Source: Kordiimonadaceae bacterium
Lineage (GTDB): Bacteria > Pseudomonadota > Alphaproteobacteria > Sphingomonadales > Emcibacteraceae
Direction of reading: 5' to 3'
Assembly (NCBI GenBank): GCA_018675425.1
Contig: JABGYD010000069.1
Location: forward strand, 62,001 to 126,000
DNA length: 64,000 bases
Under the pieces are notes generated by a model. The model was not told the DNA's origin. It did not search any database and saw nothing but the letters and a program-made list of their open reading frames with translations. Positions 9,488-19,133 of this stretch are shown here, in pieces (positions within the stretch are counted from its first letter, which is position 1; every line of letters begins with the position of its first letter). The translations under genes and the position numbers were made by a program.

Positions 9488-10852
9488 TTATTTCCGTAGA
9501 AGCTCTAGAATTTCTGCGGTCTTTTCTTTCATCAGTGCTATGTCTCCTTTAGTTTCTAAATTTAACCTGACTACTGGTTCAGTATTAGAGCTTCTTAAGT
9601 TAAAACGCCACTTTTCAAACTCTAAACTTATACCATCTGTTTTATCTAGGACCAACGCATCTTCCTGATAAGCGTTTAATACTCTTTCGATGGCTTCTAC
9701 TGGTTTTTCAAGCTTACTATTAATTTCACCAGGTGATGGGTATTTGGCAATTCGCTCTTCAACTATTTTTGACAAGGATGTTGATTTCTTACAGAGTAAT
9801 TCAGCCACAAGCAACCAAGGGATCATACCGCTGTCACAATATGAAAAGTCGCGGAAATAATGATGCGCACTCATTTCTCCACCATAAATAGCATCTTCAG
9901 CCCGCATACGTTCTTTTATAAAAGAATGGCCAGATTTGGACATAATAGCCCTACCCCCTGCTTTTTTGACGAGATCAAGCGTGTTCCATGTTAGGCGAGG
10001 ATCATAAATAATTTTTGATCCATGATTTTTTTGCAAAAATGCATCTGAAAGCAATCCTACAATATAATAACCTTCAATAAAGCGGCCTTTTTCATCAAAC
10101 AAGAAACATCTGTCAAAATCTCCATCAAAAGCAATGCCCATATCAGCATTATTTTTTAATACTGCATCAATGGTATCCTGACGGTTTTCGGGCAACATAG
10201 GATTAGGAATTCCGTTAGGGAAAGTACCATCAGGTTCGTTATAAATTTTAATAATTTCAACTGGTACAGCTGATTTTTTCAACCTTTCTTCAATAGCGTC
10301 GATTACATGTCCCGCAGCACCATTACCAGAATTAATAACCAACTTTAAGGGCTTAAATGAGGCCAAGTCTACATAAGTCATCAAATGGTCAACATAAGTA
10401 TTTAAAGTAGATTTTTGTGACAATATTCCGCGTTTGCGAACTTCTGGGAAATTATTTTCTTCTACAATTCGCTTAATATCTAAAAGCCCAGTATCGGCAC
10501 TTATAGGACGCGCCTCCTCACGCACCAGTTTCATTCCGTTAAAATCTATAGGGTTATGGCTTGCTGTTACTTCGACACCTCCATCAAGCCCTAGGTATTT
10601 AGTGGCAAAATAGATTTCTTCCGATCCTGTCATTCCAATATCAATGACATCAACGCCTGCGTCTAAAAGACCTTCCGATAAAGCATTTTTCAGCTCTTCT
10701 GAAGTCAGACGAATATCACTACCGACGACAATACTTTTTGGATTTATAAATTTCCCAAATGCTCGGCCAATACGGTAAGCAATATCGACATTAAGTTCCG
10801 TTCCCAGTTGTCCACGGATATCATACGCTTTAAAACAAGTTATGTTTTTCAT
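9488..10852 (-). CDS. manB: Phosphomannomutase/phosphoglucomutase
   Basis: This 454-residue phosphohexomutase would move phosphate between C6 and C1 of glucose or mannose. Four family domains are recognisable: the substrate and phosphoserine loop [11 protein letters not shown] with Ser98, the metal loop DGDFDR at 243-248, the sugar-binding GEMSAHHYF near 315, and the phosphate-binding [12 protein letters not shown] near the C-terminus. Length matches the CpsG/AlgC type. With galU and pgi nearby it connects glucose-6-phosphate to glucose-1-phosphate; it could equally make mannose-1-phosphate. The downstream pgi gene follows after about 70 bases. Confidence 0.92.
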   Translation of the reverse strand: MKNITCFKAYDIRGQLGTELNVDIAYRIGRAFGKFINPKSIVVGSDIRLTSEELKNALSEGLLDAGVDVIDIGMTGSEEIYFATKYLGLDGGVEVTASHNPIDFNGMKLVREEARPISADTGLLDIKRIVEENNFPEVRKRGILSQKSTLNTYVDHLMTYVDLASFKPLKLVINSGNGAAGHVIDAIEERLKKSAVPVEIIKIYNEPDGTFPNGIPNPMLPENRQDTIDAVLKNNADMGIAFDGDFDRCFLFDEKGRFIEGYYIVGLLSDAFLQKNHGSKIIYDPRLTWNTLDLVKKAGGRAIMSKSGHSFIKERMRAEDAIYGGEMSAHHYFRDFSYCDSGMIPWLLVAELLCKKSTSLSKIVEERIAKYPSPGEINSKLEKPVEAIERVLNAYQEDALVLDKTDGISLEFEKWRFNLRSSNTEPVVRLNLETKGDIALMKEKTAEILELLRK

Positions 10853-10872
10853 AAGTTAGCAATCATTTTAAA

Positions 10873-12354
10873 TTAAATATCTATTCGCCATGTTAATCCA
10901 GCCGCTAAGCGAGGTAGAATTCCCTGAGTTAGAGTAACTGCTCTGGACTGAATGTTCATTTTTGCATCTAAATGACCAAATTCAAACCGTTTTGAAGCAA
11001 AAAATTCAAAGCTTTGATATTTTTGACGCTCAGCACTAACAATATTTCTGGATGTATCATCCCAGTTTAAAGTAGCGGTACGTATGCTGATACGATAAAA
11101 TTCACCATCACTTTTAGTATATGTTACTGCTAAAGACGCAAGTTTACTATCGTTATCAAAACTATGTCCTAAAGTTCTACCGTCATAACGATGACCTGTT
11201 TTATAAATTGTGTGGCCATACATTACACCATCTCGCCTATCACCTATTAACCATGCTAGTACATCACCAGAGTCACTTAATTCTATGTTAAATGATAAAT
11301 TTTCGCCACTTTCGCCGACTGGAGCTGTCAACGTAGCCCCAATTAGCCGCGAATATTGATATGGTATAGCAAATTCTATATCTTCTGCAGTACCTTCGGC
11401 GTAAATCCTTAAACTTTTATCACCAAGTGTTATGGAATGAGCAATATCTATACTTGCAAGTTGATTTCCAGGTTCATAGTCCGTAATTGTGTTATCGAGA
11501 TCCCCAATTGCAATCAGTGCTCTTGCCCACATGTTGGGTCCACAAGGTCGGTTTTTCCCACAGAGTTGCAAAGTTCGCGAAAGCCCAACTTCAAAATTAT
11601 TAAAAGGTTCTATTCCCAGGCGCATCCCAACCATTAAGGTATTTGGTACATGTCGATTTTTGCCCATATTAGTAAGAAACATATCCCATGTCCAAGGCCC
11701 AATCCAATTGAGCCATTTTTTTTTAAAAGATTTTGGATTTATGCGGCGAAAGCCGGCGGATAGCATAGGTCGTGCATTTGAACTTAATAAAAGTGTATTA
11801 TCTTGTCCAGGTCCCCACCAGCGGTCGATAGCTCCTGCGTATAATGACCAGTTGCCAATATTGGTTGCAATATACGAGCCATCCAAATTAACATTATCAC
11901 CACTTACATGATCTATATAATTAAATAAAACATTAGCTTCTATTTTTTCTTCCGTAATACCAGCAGATAGTGTGAGGTCCATATCAGACTGTGCCGTATC
12001 ACCAAAACCACGCATAAGACTTGGTTCATTGGTATATCGTGCTATAGCTGATGCTCTGAGACCTTTATGCGGCATTTTGGTTCTAATCCGCTCAATTGCA
12101 CGCATAATATGTGCCGGATAAGATTGATCTGCACTTACATTTATATTTGCTATTATTTGCCGCCAACTCATAGGCCATGTGTTTACAGGGCCGTGTATTA
12201 TATCATAAGTCTTTAATAGCTCTACATCGCGGCGCAAACCCGGGTCACCCACCGGGGCCCATTGTTGAGCATATGCGGCCAAACTAAAAGTGAATATTGT
12301 AAAAACAACTACAAGAAACCTTATATACATAAATACGAATATCCATTGTTTCAT
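10873..12354 (-). CDS. Wzi-like capsule assembly outer-membrane protein
   Basis: This 493-residue protein starts with a hydrophobic signal peptide ending in AAYAQ near residue 29 and is otherwise rich in alternating polar and aromatic residues, as expected for an outer-membrane beta-barrel. The segment PGLRRDVELLKTYDIIHGPV at about 38-57 followed by NTWPMSW is characteristic of the capsule assembly Wzi family, which retains capsular polysaccharide at the cell surface. The protein ends in an aromatic/hydrophobic strand (LTWRIDI), typical of barrel insertion signals. The gene lies 5 bases after cysNC, tying sulfate activation to capsule export. The true start may be the internal Met9. Confidence 0.82.
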   Translation of the reverse strand: MKQWIFVFMYIRFLVVVFTIFTFSLAAYAQQWAPVGDPGLRRDVELLKTYDIIHGPVNTWPMSWRQIIANINVSADQSYPAHIMRAIERIRTKMPHKGLRASAIARYTNEPSLMRGFGDTAQSDMDLTLSAGITEEKIEANVLFNYIDHVSGDNVNLDGSYIATNIGNWSLYAGAIDRWWGPGQDNTLLLSSNARPMLSAGFRRINPKSFKKKWLNWIGPWTWDMFLTNMGKNRHVPNTLMVGMRLGIEPFNNFEVGLSRTLQLCGKNRPCGPNMWARALIAIGDLDNTITDYEPGNQLASIDIAHSITLGDKSLRIYAEGTAEDIEFAIPYQYSRLIGATLTAPVGESGENLSFNIELSDSGDVLAWLIGDRRDGVMYGHTIYKTGHRYDGRTLGHSFDNDSKLASLAVTYTKSDGEFYRISIRTATLNWDDTSRNIVSAERQKYQSFEFFASKRFEFGHLDAKMNIQSRAVTLTQGILPRLAAGLTWRIDI

Positions 12355-12359
12355 TGTAT

Positions 12360-14246
12360 CTAAGCCATCAACTTTCCAATAATAAATTCTGCAACTTCAT
12401 TAGCACTATTATCCACCGTATTAACATGAATTTCGGCTATCTGCGGAACTTCATAAGAGCTATCAATACCTGTGAAGTTTTTGAGTTGCCCCGCTCTTGC
12501 TTTTTTATAGAGACCTTTTATGTCGCGCTGCTCACATACCTCCAGTGGGGTGTCGACGAAGATTTCTATAAATTCCCCGTCGCCCATCATTTTGCGAACC
12601 ATTTGGCGTTCGGCGCGAAAGGGGGAGATGAAGGCGGTGAGAACGATCAGACCACTATCGACCATAAGATGGGCGACCTCTCCAATTCTGCGGATATTTT
12701 CTACCCGGTCGACATCGGTGAAGCCAAGGTCTTTATTGAGGCCATGACGGACGTTATCACCGTCCAACAGGTATGTATGATTTCCCATTGCGTGGAGCTT
12801 CTTTTCAACCAGATTGGCGATGGTTGATTTTCCAGAGCCTGAAAGGCCAGTAAACCAAAGGACTTTAGGTTTCTGGTGCTTCTGTTTGGCGCGGCTTTCT
12901 TTATTCACATCAACGGCTTGCCAATGGATATTACTTGCGCGGCGCAGACCAAAATTAATCATTCCACAGGCTACTGTGTTATTAGTAAACTTATCAATAA
13001 TGATAAAACTGCCCAATACTTTGTTATTATTAAAGGCATCAAATCCTATGGGCTCGCCAAGATTAATATTGACAAGGCCTACTTCATTTAGTTTCAATAT
13101 TTTTGAGCTTTCATGCTCGAGAGAATTAACATTCACTTTGTATTTAAGTTCAGTGATCACACCTTCAATTGTTTTATTGGTGGTTTTGAACAGGTAAGGA
13201 CGGCCGGGCAGCATATCATCATCATGCATCCAGATAATATGAGCCTGAAACTGGTCAGTAACCTCCGGACGATCATTCACATTTGCTATTACATCGCCGC
13301 GAGAAATATCAATTTCATCAACCAAGCAGAGTGTAATGGCTTCACCAGTTTCCGCTGAATTTTTTTTACCCTTAGTACCAATAATTGATTTCACAATACT
13401 GGTTCTTAAACTGGGAAGCGCGATAATCTCATCCCCTACGGAAACTGATCCTGATGAAATATTGCCACTAAACCCTCTAAATTCATGATTTGGTCTATTT
13501 ACCCACTGCACTGGCAGGCGAAAAAAAAAATCATTTTGTTCTGAAGAAATTTCCACAGTTTCAAGATGTTCCATTAATGTTGGACCAGAATACCACGGTG
13601 TATTTTCTGAATTCTCTAAGATATTATCCCCGGCAAGTGCGGAAATAGGTATAGAGACAATTTCATCGAAACCAAGTTCGCTTGCAAATTCACGATACTC
13701 CTGATTAATCTGCTCAAAAATCTCCTGATTAAAATCAACCAAATCCAATTTATTTATAGCAAGAACAATATTTTTAATGCCGAGTAAACTCACGATAAAA
13801 CTATGCCGTTTCGTTTGCGTAAGAATTCCCTTGCGCGCATCAATCATCAAGACTGCTAGATCGGCCGTGGATGCCCCCGTTGCCATATTACGGGTATATT
13901 GTTCATGGCCCGGTGTATCGGCTACAATGAACTTGCGTTTATCGGTCGTAAAAAAGCGGTAAGCAACATCGATGGTAATACCTTGTTCTCTCTCGGCCGC
14001 TAGGCCATCAACTAAAAGCGCAAAATCAATATTCTGGCCTTGAGTGCCATGTTTTTTGCTTTCATTTTCAAGAGCAGCCAATTGATCTTCAAAAATCATT
14101 TTACTATCATAGAGCAATCGACCAATCAGCGTTGATTTACCGTCGTCAACGGAACCACAAGTAATGAAACGAAGAAAAGATTTTTCAGCTTGAGCATTAA
14201 GATAAGCAGAAATATCATTCTCAATGATGCCGGACCGATGTGACAT
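12360..14246 (-). CDS. cysNC: Bifunctional sulfate adenylyltransferase subunit 1 / APS kinase
   Basis: This 628-residue fusion carries a translation-factor-like GTPase followed by an adenylylsulfate kinase. In the first part are GSVDDGKST at 31-39, [11 protein letters not shown] and NKLD, followed by beta-barrel domains to about 420. The second part, from about 440, has its own P-loop GLSGSGKST and the phosphoacceptor-like FISPFRAER motif. Together with CysD it turns sulfate and ATP into APS and then PAPS, as in rhizobial NodQ. Its start overlaps the end of cysD by one base. PAPS could feed a sulfotransferase or be reduced to sulfite for the SQD1-like enzyme; neither a sulfotransferase nor a PAPS reductase gene lies in the window. 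Confidence 0.95.
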   Translation of the reverse strand: MSHRSGIIENDISAYLNAQAEKSFLRFITCGSVDDGKSTLIGRLLYDSKMIFEDQLAALENESKKHGTQGQNIDFALLVDGLAAEREQGITIDVAYRFFTTDKRKFIVADTPGHEQYTRNMATGASTADLAVLMIDARKGILTQTKRHSFIVSLLGIKNIVLAINKLDLVDFNQEIFEQINQEYREFASELGFDEIVSIPISALAGDNILENSENTPWYSGPTLMEHLETVEISSEQNDFFFRLPVQWVNRPNHEFRGFSGNISSGSVSVGDEIIALPSLRTSIVKSIIGTKGKKNSAETGEAITLCLVDEIDISRGDVIANVNDRPEVTDQFQAHIIWMHDDDMLPGRPYLFKTTNKTIEGVITELKYKVNVNSLEHESSKILKLNEVGLVNINLGEPIGFDAFNNNKVLGSFIIIDKFTNNTVACGMINFGLRRASNIHWQAVDVNKESRAKQKHQKPKVLWFTGLSGSGKSTIANLVEKKLHAMGNHTYLLDGDNVRHGLNKDLGFTDVDRVENIRRIGEVAHLMVDSGLIVLTAFISPFRAERQMVRKMMGDGEFIEIFVDTPLEVCEQRDIKGLYKKARAGQLKNFTGIDSSYEVPQIAEIHVNTVDNSANEVAEFIIGKLMA

Positions 14247-15145
14247 TAAAAATACCCTTCCTGCTTTTTCTGTTCCATGGAACCATCGGCGTCTTTATCA
14301 ATGACGCGTCCCTGACGTTCCGAAGTCCTTGCCAGCAACATTTCGGCTATGATCCCTTCCAATGTATCTGCTTCACTTTCAACAGCTCCGGTGAGCGGAT
14401 AACAGCCAAGCGTTCTAAAACGTACCATTTTTTCCATAATTTTTTCATCTGCGTGAATAGGCATTCGGTTATCATCAACCATAATGAGCTGCCCATCACG
14501 CTCAACAACTGGTCTGTTTGCGGCAAAATAGAGCGGGACAATGGGTATATTTTCAAGATGAATATATTGCCAAATATCAAGTTCGGTCCAGTTGGAAAGA
14601 GGGAAAACCCGCACGCTCTCTCCTTTATTTATGCGACTATTATAGATATTCCAGAGCTCTGGGCGCTGGTTCTTCGGGTTCCATCGATGCTGAGCAGAAC
14701 GGAAAGAAAAAATACGCTCTTTGGCCCGAGATTTTTCTTCATCGCGACGCGCACCACCAAAAGCCGCATCAAATGAGTATTTATCAAGGGCCTGCTTAAG
14801 TCCGACCGTTTTCATGATGTCCGTATGCACTGCAGAGCCATGACTAAACGGACCTATACCTTTCTTAACACCCTCAGCATTAATATGAACCAATAGATTA
14901 AGATCATTATCCTCAACCATTTTATCGCGAAAAGCGATCATCTCCTTAAATTTCCATGTAGTATCCACATGAAGAACTGGGAAAGGCAGCTTTCCGGGGG
15001 CAAAGGCCTTTAAAGCTAGACGCAGCATTACGGCACTATCCTTACCGACGGAATAAAGCATAACCGGATTGCTACTCGTCGCAGCGACTTCTCGCATTAT
15101 ATGGACACTCTCAGCTTCTAAGAGTTCAAGGTGACTTAGGGACAT
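14246..15145 (-). CDS. cysD: Sulfate adenylyltransferase subunit 2
   Basis: This 299-residue protein is the catalytic adenylyl-transfer subunit of ATP sulfurylase, partner of the CysN part of the next gene. The PP-loop motif [13 protein letters not shown] starts near residue 31. [15 protein letters not shown] and the arginine-rich [19 protein letters not shown] segment are standard for CysD. Length is normal. It is the first gene of the polysaccharide block, and the tRNA-Val gene with the left junction of the catabolic segment lies just upstream. Confidence 0.96.
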   Translation of the reverse strand: MSLSHLELLEAESVHIMREVAATSSNPVMLYSVGKDSAVMLRLALKAFAPGKLPFPVLHVDTTWKFKEMIAFRDKMVEDNDLNLLVHINAEGVKKGIGPFSHGSAVHTDIMKTVGLKQALDKYSFDAAFGGARRDEEKSRAKERIFSFRSAQHRWNPKNQRPELWNIYNSRINKGESVRVFPLSNWTELDIWQYIHLENIPIVPLYFAANRPVVERDGQLIMVDDNRMPIHADEKIMEKMVRFRTLGCYPLTGAVESEADTLEGIIAEMLLARTSERQGRVIDKDADGSMEQKKQEGYF

Positions 15146-15264
15146 TATTAAATTCTCAAAATATAATTTATTCGTACTAGGTTTAACCGTTAAACTCTTA
15201 TGTCACAAGTAATAATCAAAATACTGGTGGAGTTAAGGGATAACTTGTTTCACTAGGAAATGAA

Positions 15265-15339
15265 TGGTGGGCGGTACAAGGTTCGAACTTGTGACCTCCT
15301 CGATGTCAACGAGGCGCTCTACTACTGAGCTAACTGCCC
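15265..15339 (-). tRNA. tRNA-Val (GAC), left copy, with altered D-loop
   Basis: The 75-nt gene folds as a standard tRNA with encoded CCA. The anticodon stem-loop is CCTCG-TTGACAT-CGAGG with anticodon GAC (valine), the T-loop TTCGAAC is intact, and the D-stem is GCTC/GAGC. The D-loop reads AGTAGTA, whereas the copy at 58283-58357 reads AGTGGTA, so the nearly invariant G18 is A here (plus-strand position 15323). Both copies have an A5-C68 mismatch in the acceptor stem. Function of this copy may be weakened. Confidence 0.92.
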
Positions 15340-15367
15340 ACACAATAGGTAATCAAGCAACCCTCGA

Positions 15368-15395
15368 TTTATACTTAACTTACACAAAGAAGCAA
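15368..15395 (-). promoter_or_regulatory. Predicted sigma-70 promoter of the left tRNA-Val gene
   Basis: On the minus strand TTGCTT (15390-15395) and TATAAA (15368-15373) are separated by 16 bases and lie about 30 bases upstream of the tRNA 5' end. The same elements are fully conserved at the second copy while the transcribed leader has drifted, which supports a functional promoter. Confidence 0.6.
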
Positions 15396-15431
15396 GTCCT
15401 ATAGTATATAAATTTTTTACCTGAGAATGTT

Positions 15432-17006
15432 TTAAAGCCCAAGTGAACCAGGGTTTATCAAGCCTTGCGGATCCATATGCTTTTTGATTGACGTAATCAA
15501 ATTTAGGCTATTCTCTTCCAACCCATCTTTATACAGATAAGTTTTTCCTATCTGTAAATGAACCACGGCATGATCTTTGAATAACCTGATCAGCTCGCCC
15601 CTAAGCCCAGAGATAAATTCCCGTGCTTCTAAGTTCTCTTCAAATCCTTTTATGTTACTAAGATGTTGTTTTTCAACAGACCTAAGATGAAGTTCTTTTA
15701 GCGCATCTGGCCAGAAGAATACTGGTTCGATTAGTGACGCACTTGCGCCAACCGTTAAATACATAAAACCAACACCAACCTGATATTTTTTAATTTTTAG
15801 AGCATTACTTTCAAACAGTTTTTCCACGGCAATATGGAGATCAACAATCTTAGAATGGGCGGTCATGCCATGAACTGGCGCCCATCTCTCGCCCTCAGGT
15901 CCAATCATATTATTAAGTGGTAAGAATGGGTTACTATTCACCAACTTTGGTATACTGTTCTCAATTTCTTTTCCACCTGCTTGCAAGGTTATTTCTCTAA
16001 TTTCAGCCATGTCGGACTTTGCAACCTCTTTTGACTTATTTTCACTGGTCGCGTGAAAAGAATAGAGCACATTTTTCATATATCCTCGACCCGCTACAGC
16101 AAGCTTAGTACCCTTTTTTAAAGCATCAAGAACACCATCACTAGCTTTTAAAACCCCCGTTAGGCTCTTGATATCTGTAGCGAGACTTTCGCGTTTCATA
16201 CGTTGTTCCTGCAAATAAGGATCAAATCCAAAACTTTCACTGGCAAGACCTCGACGCGAAATTTCGCTCATGACTGGTAACATATTTTCATAGCTATCAA
16301 AGCTGAAGGACCCAAATTCACGATATTTTGGACTAGAAATTAATTTCAAAGTTATAGTCGCTTTAATTCCCAGCGCACCATTATCGCCAAGAAAAACTCC
16401 CGTTAAATCAGGGCCGTGGTAACGTGAAAACGGTGTGCCTCCTTTTATGGATGCTGAACCAGTTCTGACAACCTCACCATCAGCAGCAACGACCTCCAAG
16501 CCGATTACACTTTCCGCTGCTGAACCATATATTCCTGTGCCAAAGAAAAGGCTATTTTGACTTACGCCACCACCAACCGTTGCCCGCAGGCCGGATAACG
16601 TTCCCCAAAAAGGTGTTCTAACACCTTTACCTTTTAGGGCCTCATGGACTTGTGCCCATGTGCAACCAGCTTCGACGGTAATAAACATATCATCTAAACT
16701 TAGCTCAACAATATTGTTCATCTTCAACATATCAAGCGATATAGATTTGTTCCTGCTTGGCAGGTAGCCGCTTGTATAGGACATTCCACCACCGCGTGGG
16801 AAAACCGCGTAGCCAAATTTCGTCGTCGCCTTAATCGCTTGCGATAACTCGGCTATGTTTGCAGGTTGAATGATTGCTTTGGTTACATATTCTGCTTCAC
16901 TAAATACATCCTGTGAGTATAAGCGACGCTCGCTTTCATCTGTAACTACACATTTATCCCCTAGAATATTCACAAGTTCATGGTTTAGTGCGGCAAATTC
17001 ACTCAT
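15432..17006 (-). CDS. FAD-linked oxidase of the VAO/PCMH family
   Basis: This 524-residue cytoplasmic flavoprotein has the PCMH-type FAD-binding domain at roughly 35-225, seen as FPRGGGMSYTSGYLP near 69-83, TVEAGCTW near 110 and GLRATVGGGVSQNS near 139-152. The C-terminal cap region ends in NPGSLGL, as in GlcD-like and 4-cresol-dehydrogenase-like oxidases. Members oxidise alpha-hydroxy acids, phenols or sugar alcohols; the substrate here is unknown. It is transcribed away from the VOC/nitrilase-like operon at 17155 and the two share a 148-base control region with both operator-like motifs, so it is likely a front-end step of the catabolic segment. Confidence 0.85.
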   Translation of the reverse strand: MSEFAALNHELVNILGDKCVVTDESERRLYSQDVFSEAEYVTKAIIQPANIAELSQAIKATTKFGYAVFPRGGGMSYTSGYLPSRNKSISLDMLKMNNIVELSLDDMFITVEAGCTWAQVHEALKGKGVRTPFWGTLSGLRATVGGGVSQNSLFFGTGIYGSAAESVIGLEVVAADGEVVRTGSASIKGGTPFSRYHGPDLTGVFLGDNGALGIKATITLKLISSPKYREFGSFSFDSYENMLPVMSEISRRGLASESFGFDPYLQEQRMKRESLATDIKSLTGVLKASDGVLDALKKGTKLAVAGRGYMKNVLYSFHATSENKSKEVAKSDMAEIREITLQAGGKEIENSIPKLVNSNPFLPLNNMIGPEGERWAPVHGMTAHSKIVDLHIAVEKLFESNALKIKKYQVGVGFMYLTVGASASLIEPVFFWPDALKELHLRSVEKQHLSNIKGFEENLEAREFISGLRGELIRLFKDHAVVHLQIGKTYLYKDGLEENSLNLITSIKKHMDPQGLINPGSLGL

Positions 17007-17076
17007 TTGATAATTTTCTCTCTAAAGATTTACTTTGTTCAACAAAAATTAAAGTATATCAATATTTTAAAACTCT

Positions 17077-17088
17077 ATAATGATATTT
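17077..17088. promoter_or_regulatory. Motif II operator-like site (one mismatch)
   Basis: TATAATGATATT matches the 12-mer TATAATGATATA at 11 positions and overlaps the motif I palindrome at 17080-17095, in the divergent region between the FAD oxidase and the VOC gene. It also contains a TATAAT hexamer, so it could simply be a -10 element. Confidence 0.35.
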
Positions 17089-17095
17089 GTCATTG
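17080..17095. promoter_or_regulatory. Motif I (FNR-like palindrome), divergent promoter region
   Basis: AATGATATTTGTCATT fits the ATGAY-N4-GTCAY pattern found at six leader regions of the segment. Its centre is about 67 bases upstream of the VOC start at 17155 and 81 from the FAD oxidase start at 17006. Confidence 0.6.
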
Positions 17096-17154
17096 CCCTT
17101 TTTACCAAACAATTAAATCATCTTCACTATATTTACCGAAATAAAGGAAGTTAA

Positions 17155-18066
17155 ATGGCTATCAAGAGTGAAAATGGCGATGTTGAAGGCCGCATCAAAA
17201 TAGCGACCGTCAGCGCACCGGATATCGACGCCACTTACAAATGTTATCGGGATCATTTTTCTTATAAAATCATTGAAGAAAGTAATGTTAGTGAAGAACA
17301 GGCTGCTGCCTGGGGCACACCTAAAATGTTAGGTAGACGCCAGATCATTGCGGGCCCAGAAAGCGGCGCAGAAGTTTATATTCGGCTTGTACAAAATGAT
17401 GAGGTGCCTGAATATGAGTATTTGAAAACCTATGGTTGGAATGCGATAGAAATCACGGTTAAAGATGCCGATCTGCTGCATGAAAAACTCAAAGATAGTC
17501 CTTTTGAAATTATAGGGAAACCCACGGAATTTGATTTTAGTGATGCAATTTACCCGATGCAGGCTGTTGGGCTTTCGAAAGAACTTTTTTACCTTAATCA
17601 AGTCCGAGGTAATTTACCTGCATATGATCTTCCACTGGCCCAATCATTCGTAGATCACATATTTATCATGGTTCTCGCAACACCAGATGTGGAAAAAGCT
17701 GTGCAATTTTATGTAGATGCATTTGGATGGGCAGAGGGTAACACGTTCCATATTCCTTATAGCGTTATTAATAATGCTTTTGAACTAGCTGATGATACTA
17801 AGCATTTTCTTTGTATGTCATGTAACGGGCGGGTCGTGAATAATGAAATTGATCAATACCCAAAGGGGACGATTATACGCCCAAGAAATGATGGAATGTT
17901 GGAACCTGGTATCGCCATGACAACATATATGGTAGAAGATCTTGATAAGGTTAATGTGTCGTTACTTTCAGAACCGACTACATTCTCTAGCGCCGGTTAT
18001 AACGGTCGCCGTAGCGCCTGCTGCATTGGCTCAGCCGGAGAACTAATTGAACTAATTGAGTTATAA
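17155..18066 (+). CDS. Two-domain VOC (glyoxalase/dioxygenase superfamily) protein
   Basis: This 303-residue protein is built of two vicinal-oxygen-chelate modules, about residues 10-140 and 157-300. The first contains IKIATVSAPDIDATYKCYRD, WGTPKMLGRRQII and a YIRLV strand. The second has FIMVLATPDVEKAVQFYVDA and ends in SAGELIELIEL. VOC enzymes bind a divalent metal and act as isomerases, lyases or extradiol dioxygenases; the metal ligands cannot be assigned with certainty here. AAGGAAG precedes the ATG. The nitrilase-like gene follows 5 bases later, so the two are co-transcribed. Confidence 0.82.
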   Translation: MAIKSENGDVEGRIKIATVSAPDIDATYKCYRDHFSYKIIEESNVSEEQAAAWGTPKMLGRRQIIAGPESGAEVYIRLVQNDEVPEYEYLKTYGWNAIEITVKDADLLHEKLKDSPFEIIGKPTEFDFSDAIYPMQAVGLSKELFYLNQVRGNLPAYDLPLAQSFVDHIFIMVLATPDVEKAVQFYVDAFGWAEGNTFHIPYSVINNAFELADDTKHFLCMSCNGRVVNNEIDQYPKGTIIRPRNDGMLEPGIAMTTYMVEDLDKVNVSLLSEPTTFSSAGYNGRRSACCIGSAGELIELIEL

Positions 18067-18071
18067 GTATT

Positions 18072-19133
18072 ATGTCTGATAAACAAAAACTTCTGGGCCC
18101 TTCTTATTACGGCATTGCACTGCAAACAGCGGTAGATGCGATCAATACCTGTGTTGACCGTGATGCATCGCAATTGGTCATGAATGCCACCATCGCTCGC
18201 CTTGCTATGGAAATTCCAGCGAGTAAACGCTTTATTGGCCCTGACAGCAAGCTTATTGTCCTGCCTGAATATTTTCTGACTGCTTATCCGCTCGGCGACA
18301 CCATTGAAAGTTGGGCGCATAAAGCCTGCATTCATGCTGATGGCCCCGAATATGAAGCCCTTGGCAAGATCGCGCAAGATAATGATATATATCTGGCCGG
18401 AAATGCCTACGAACTTGATGATCATTTTCTAGGTCTATATTTCCAGACATGTTTCATTATTGGCCCTAACGGCGATGTCATATTGCGGTACCGCCGATTA
18501 AATAGTATGTTTGCACCCACCCCACATGACGTGTGGGATAAATATCTCGATATATATGGCATGGACGGGGTATTCCCTGTAGCCAAAACCGATATTGGAA
18601 ATCTGGCCACTATCGCATCTGAAGAAATACTCTATCCTGAAATTGCTCGTTGTCTCGCTATGCGCGGGGCAGAAGTTTTTCTCCATTCCACTGGTGAAAT
18701 GGGCAACATGAGCGAAACACCAAAACAGATTGCTCGAAAAGCGCGAGCACTTGAAAATATGGCCTATGTCATTTCAGCAAATTCAGGCTCAATCCGCGGT
18801 CATGAACTTCCAAAAAGCTCCACTGATGGTCGCTCCTCTATAATCAATTTTAAAGGTCAAATTATGACCGAAGCCGGATACGGAGAGAGTATGACAGCAA
18901 ATGATTGCATTGATCTTCATGCGCTTCGTAAATACCGCAAAAGACCTGGTATGAGTAATTATCTTGCTCGTCAGCGCTTTGAAGTATTTGCTGAAACTTA
19001 CGGGGGAGAAGGAAGTCAAAAGGCAAATGCCCTGCTAGATGAGAAGGGCAACCACAAAATACCCGAACGTGCCCATTTTATTTCAGCACAAACAGAGGCG
19101 ATTTCAAAACTTGCTAAGAAAAAGATTATTTGA
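18072..19133 (+). CDS. Nitrilase-superfamily protein lacking the catalytic Cys and Lys
   Basis: The 353-residue product shows the carbon-nitrogen hydrolase fold. LIVLPEYFLTAYP near 57-69 keeps the general-base Glu, and LENMAYVISANSGS near 228 is typical. However the Lys motif reads ILRYRRLN near 138-145, with Arg in place of Lys. The segment that normally holds the nucleophile (xICYE...YPE) reads ATIASEEILYPE near 180-191, with Ser where Cys is expected. It may therefore be a pseudoenzyme, or use another chemistry. It is paired with the upstream VOC gene and its end overlaps leuD from the opposite strand by 8 bases. Confidence 0.8.
   Translation: MSDKQKLLGPSYYGIALQTAVDAINTCVDRDASQLVMNATIARLAMEIPASKRFIGPDSKLIVLPEYFLTAYPLGDTIESWAHKACIHADGPEYEALGKIAQDNDIYLAGNAYELDDHFLGLYFQTCFIIGPNGDVILRYRRLNSMFAPTPHDVWDKYLDIYGMDGVFPVAKTDIGNLATIASEEILYPEIARCLAMRGAEVFLHSTGEMGNMSETPKQIARKARALENMAYVISANSGSIRGHELPKSSTDGRSSIINFKGQIMTEAGYGESMTANDCIDLHALRKYRKRPGMSNYLARQRFEVFAETYGGEGSQKANALLDEKGNHKIPERAHFISAQTEAISKLAKKKII

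Larger units (their letters stand above)
15264..15410. repeat. Left copy of a 147-bp direct repeat (tRNA-Val plus its promoter)
   Basis: This unit matches 58282-58428 at 139 of 147 positions with no gaps. It includes the whole tRNA-Val gene and about 70 bases of its upstream promoter region, and identity stops at both ends. Seven of the eight differences are in the short leader between promoter and tRNA, and one is in the tRNA D-loop. Confidence 0.9.
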
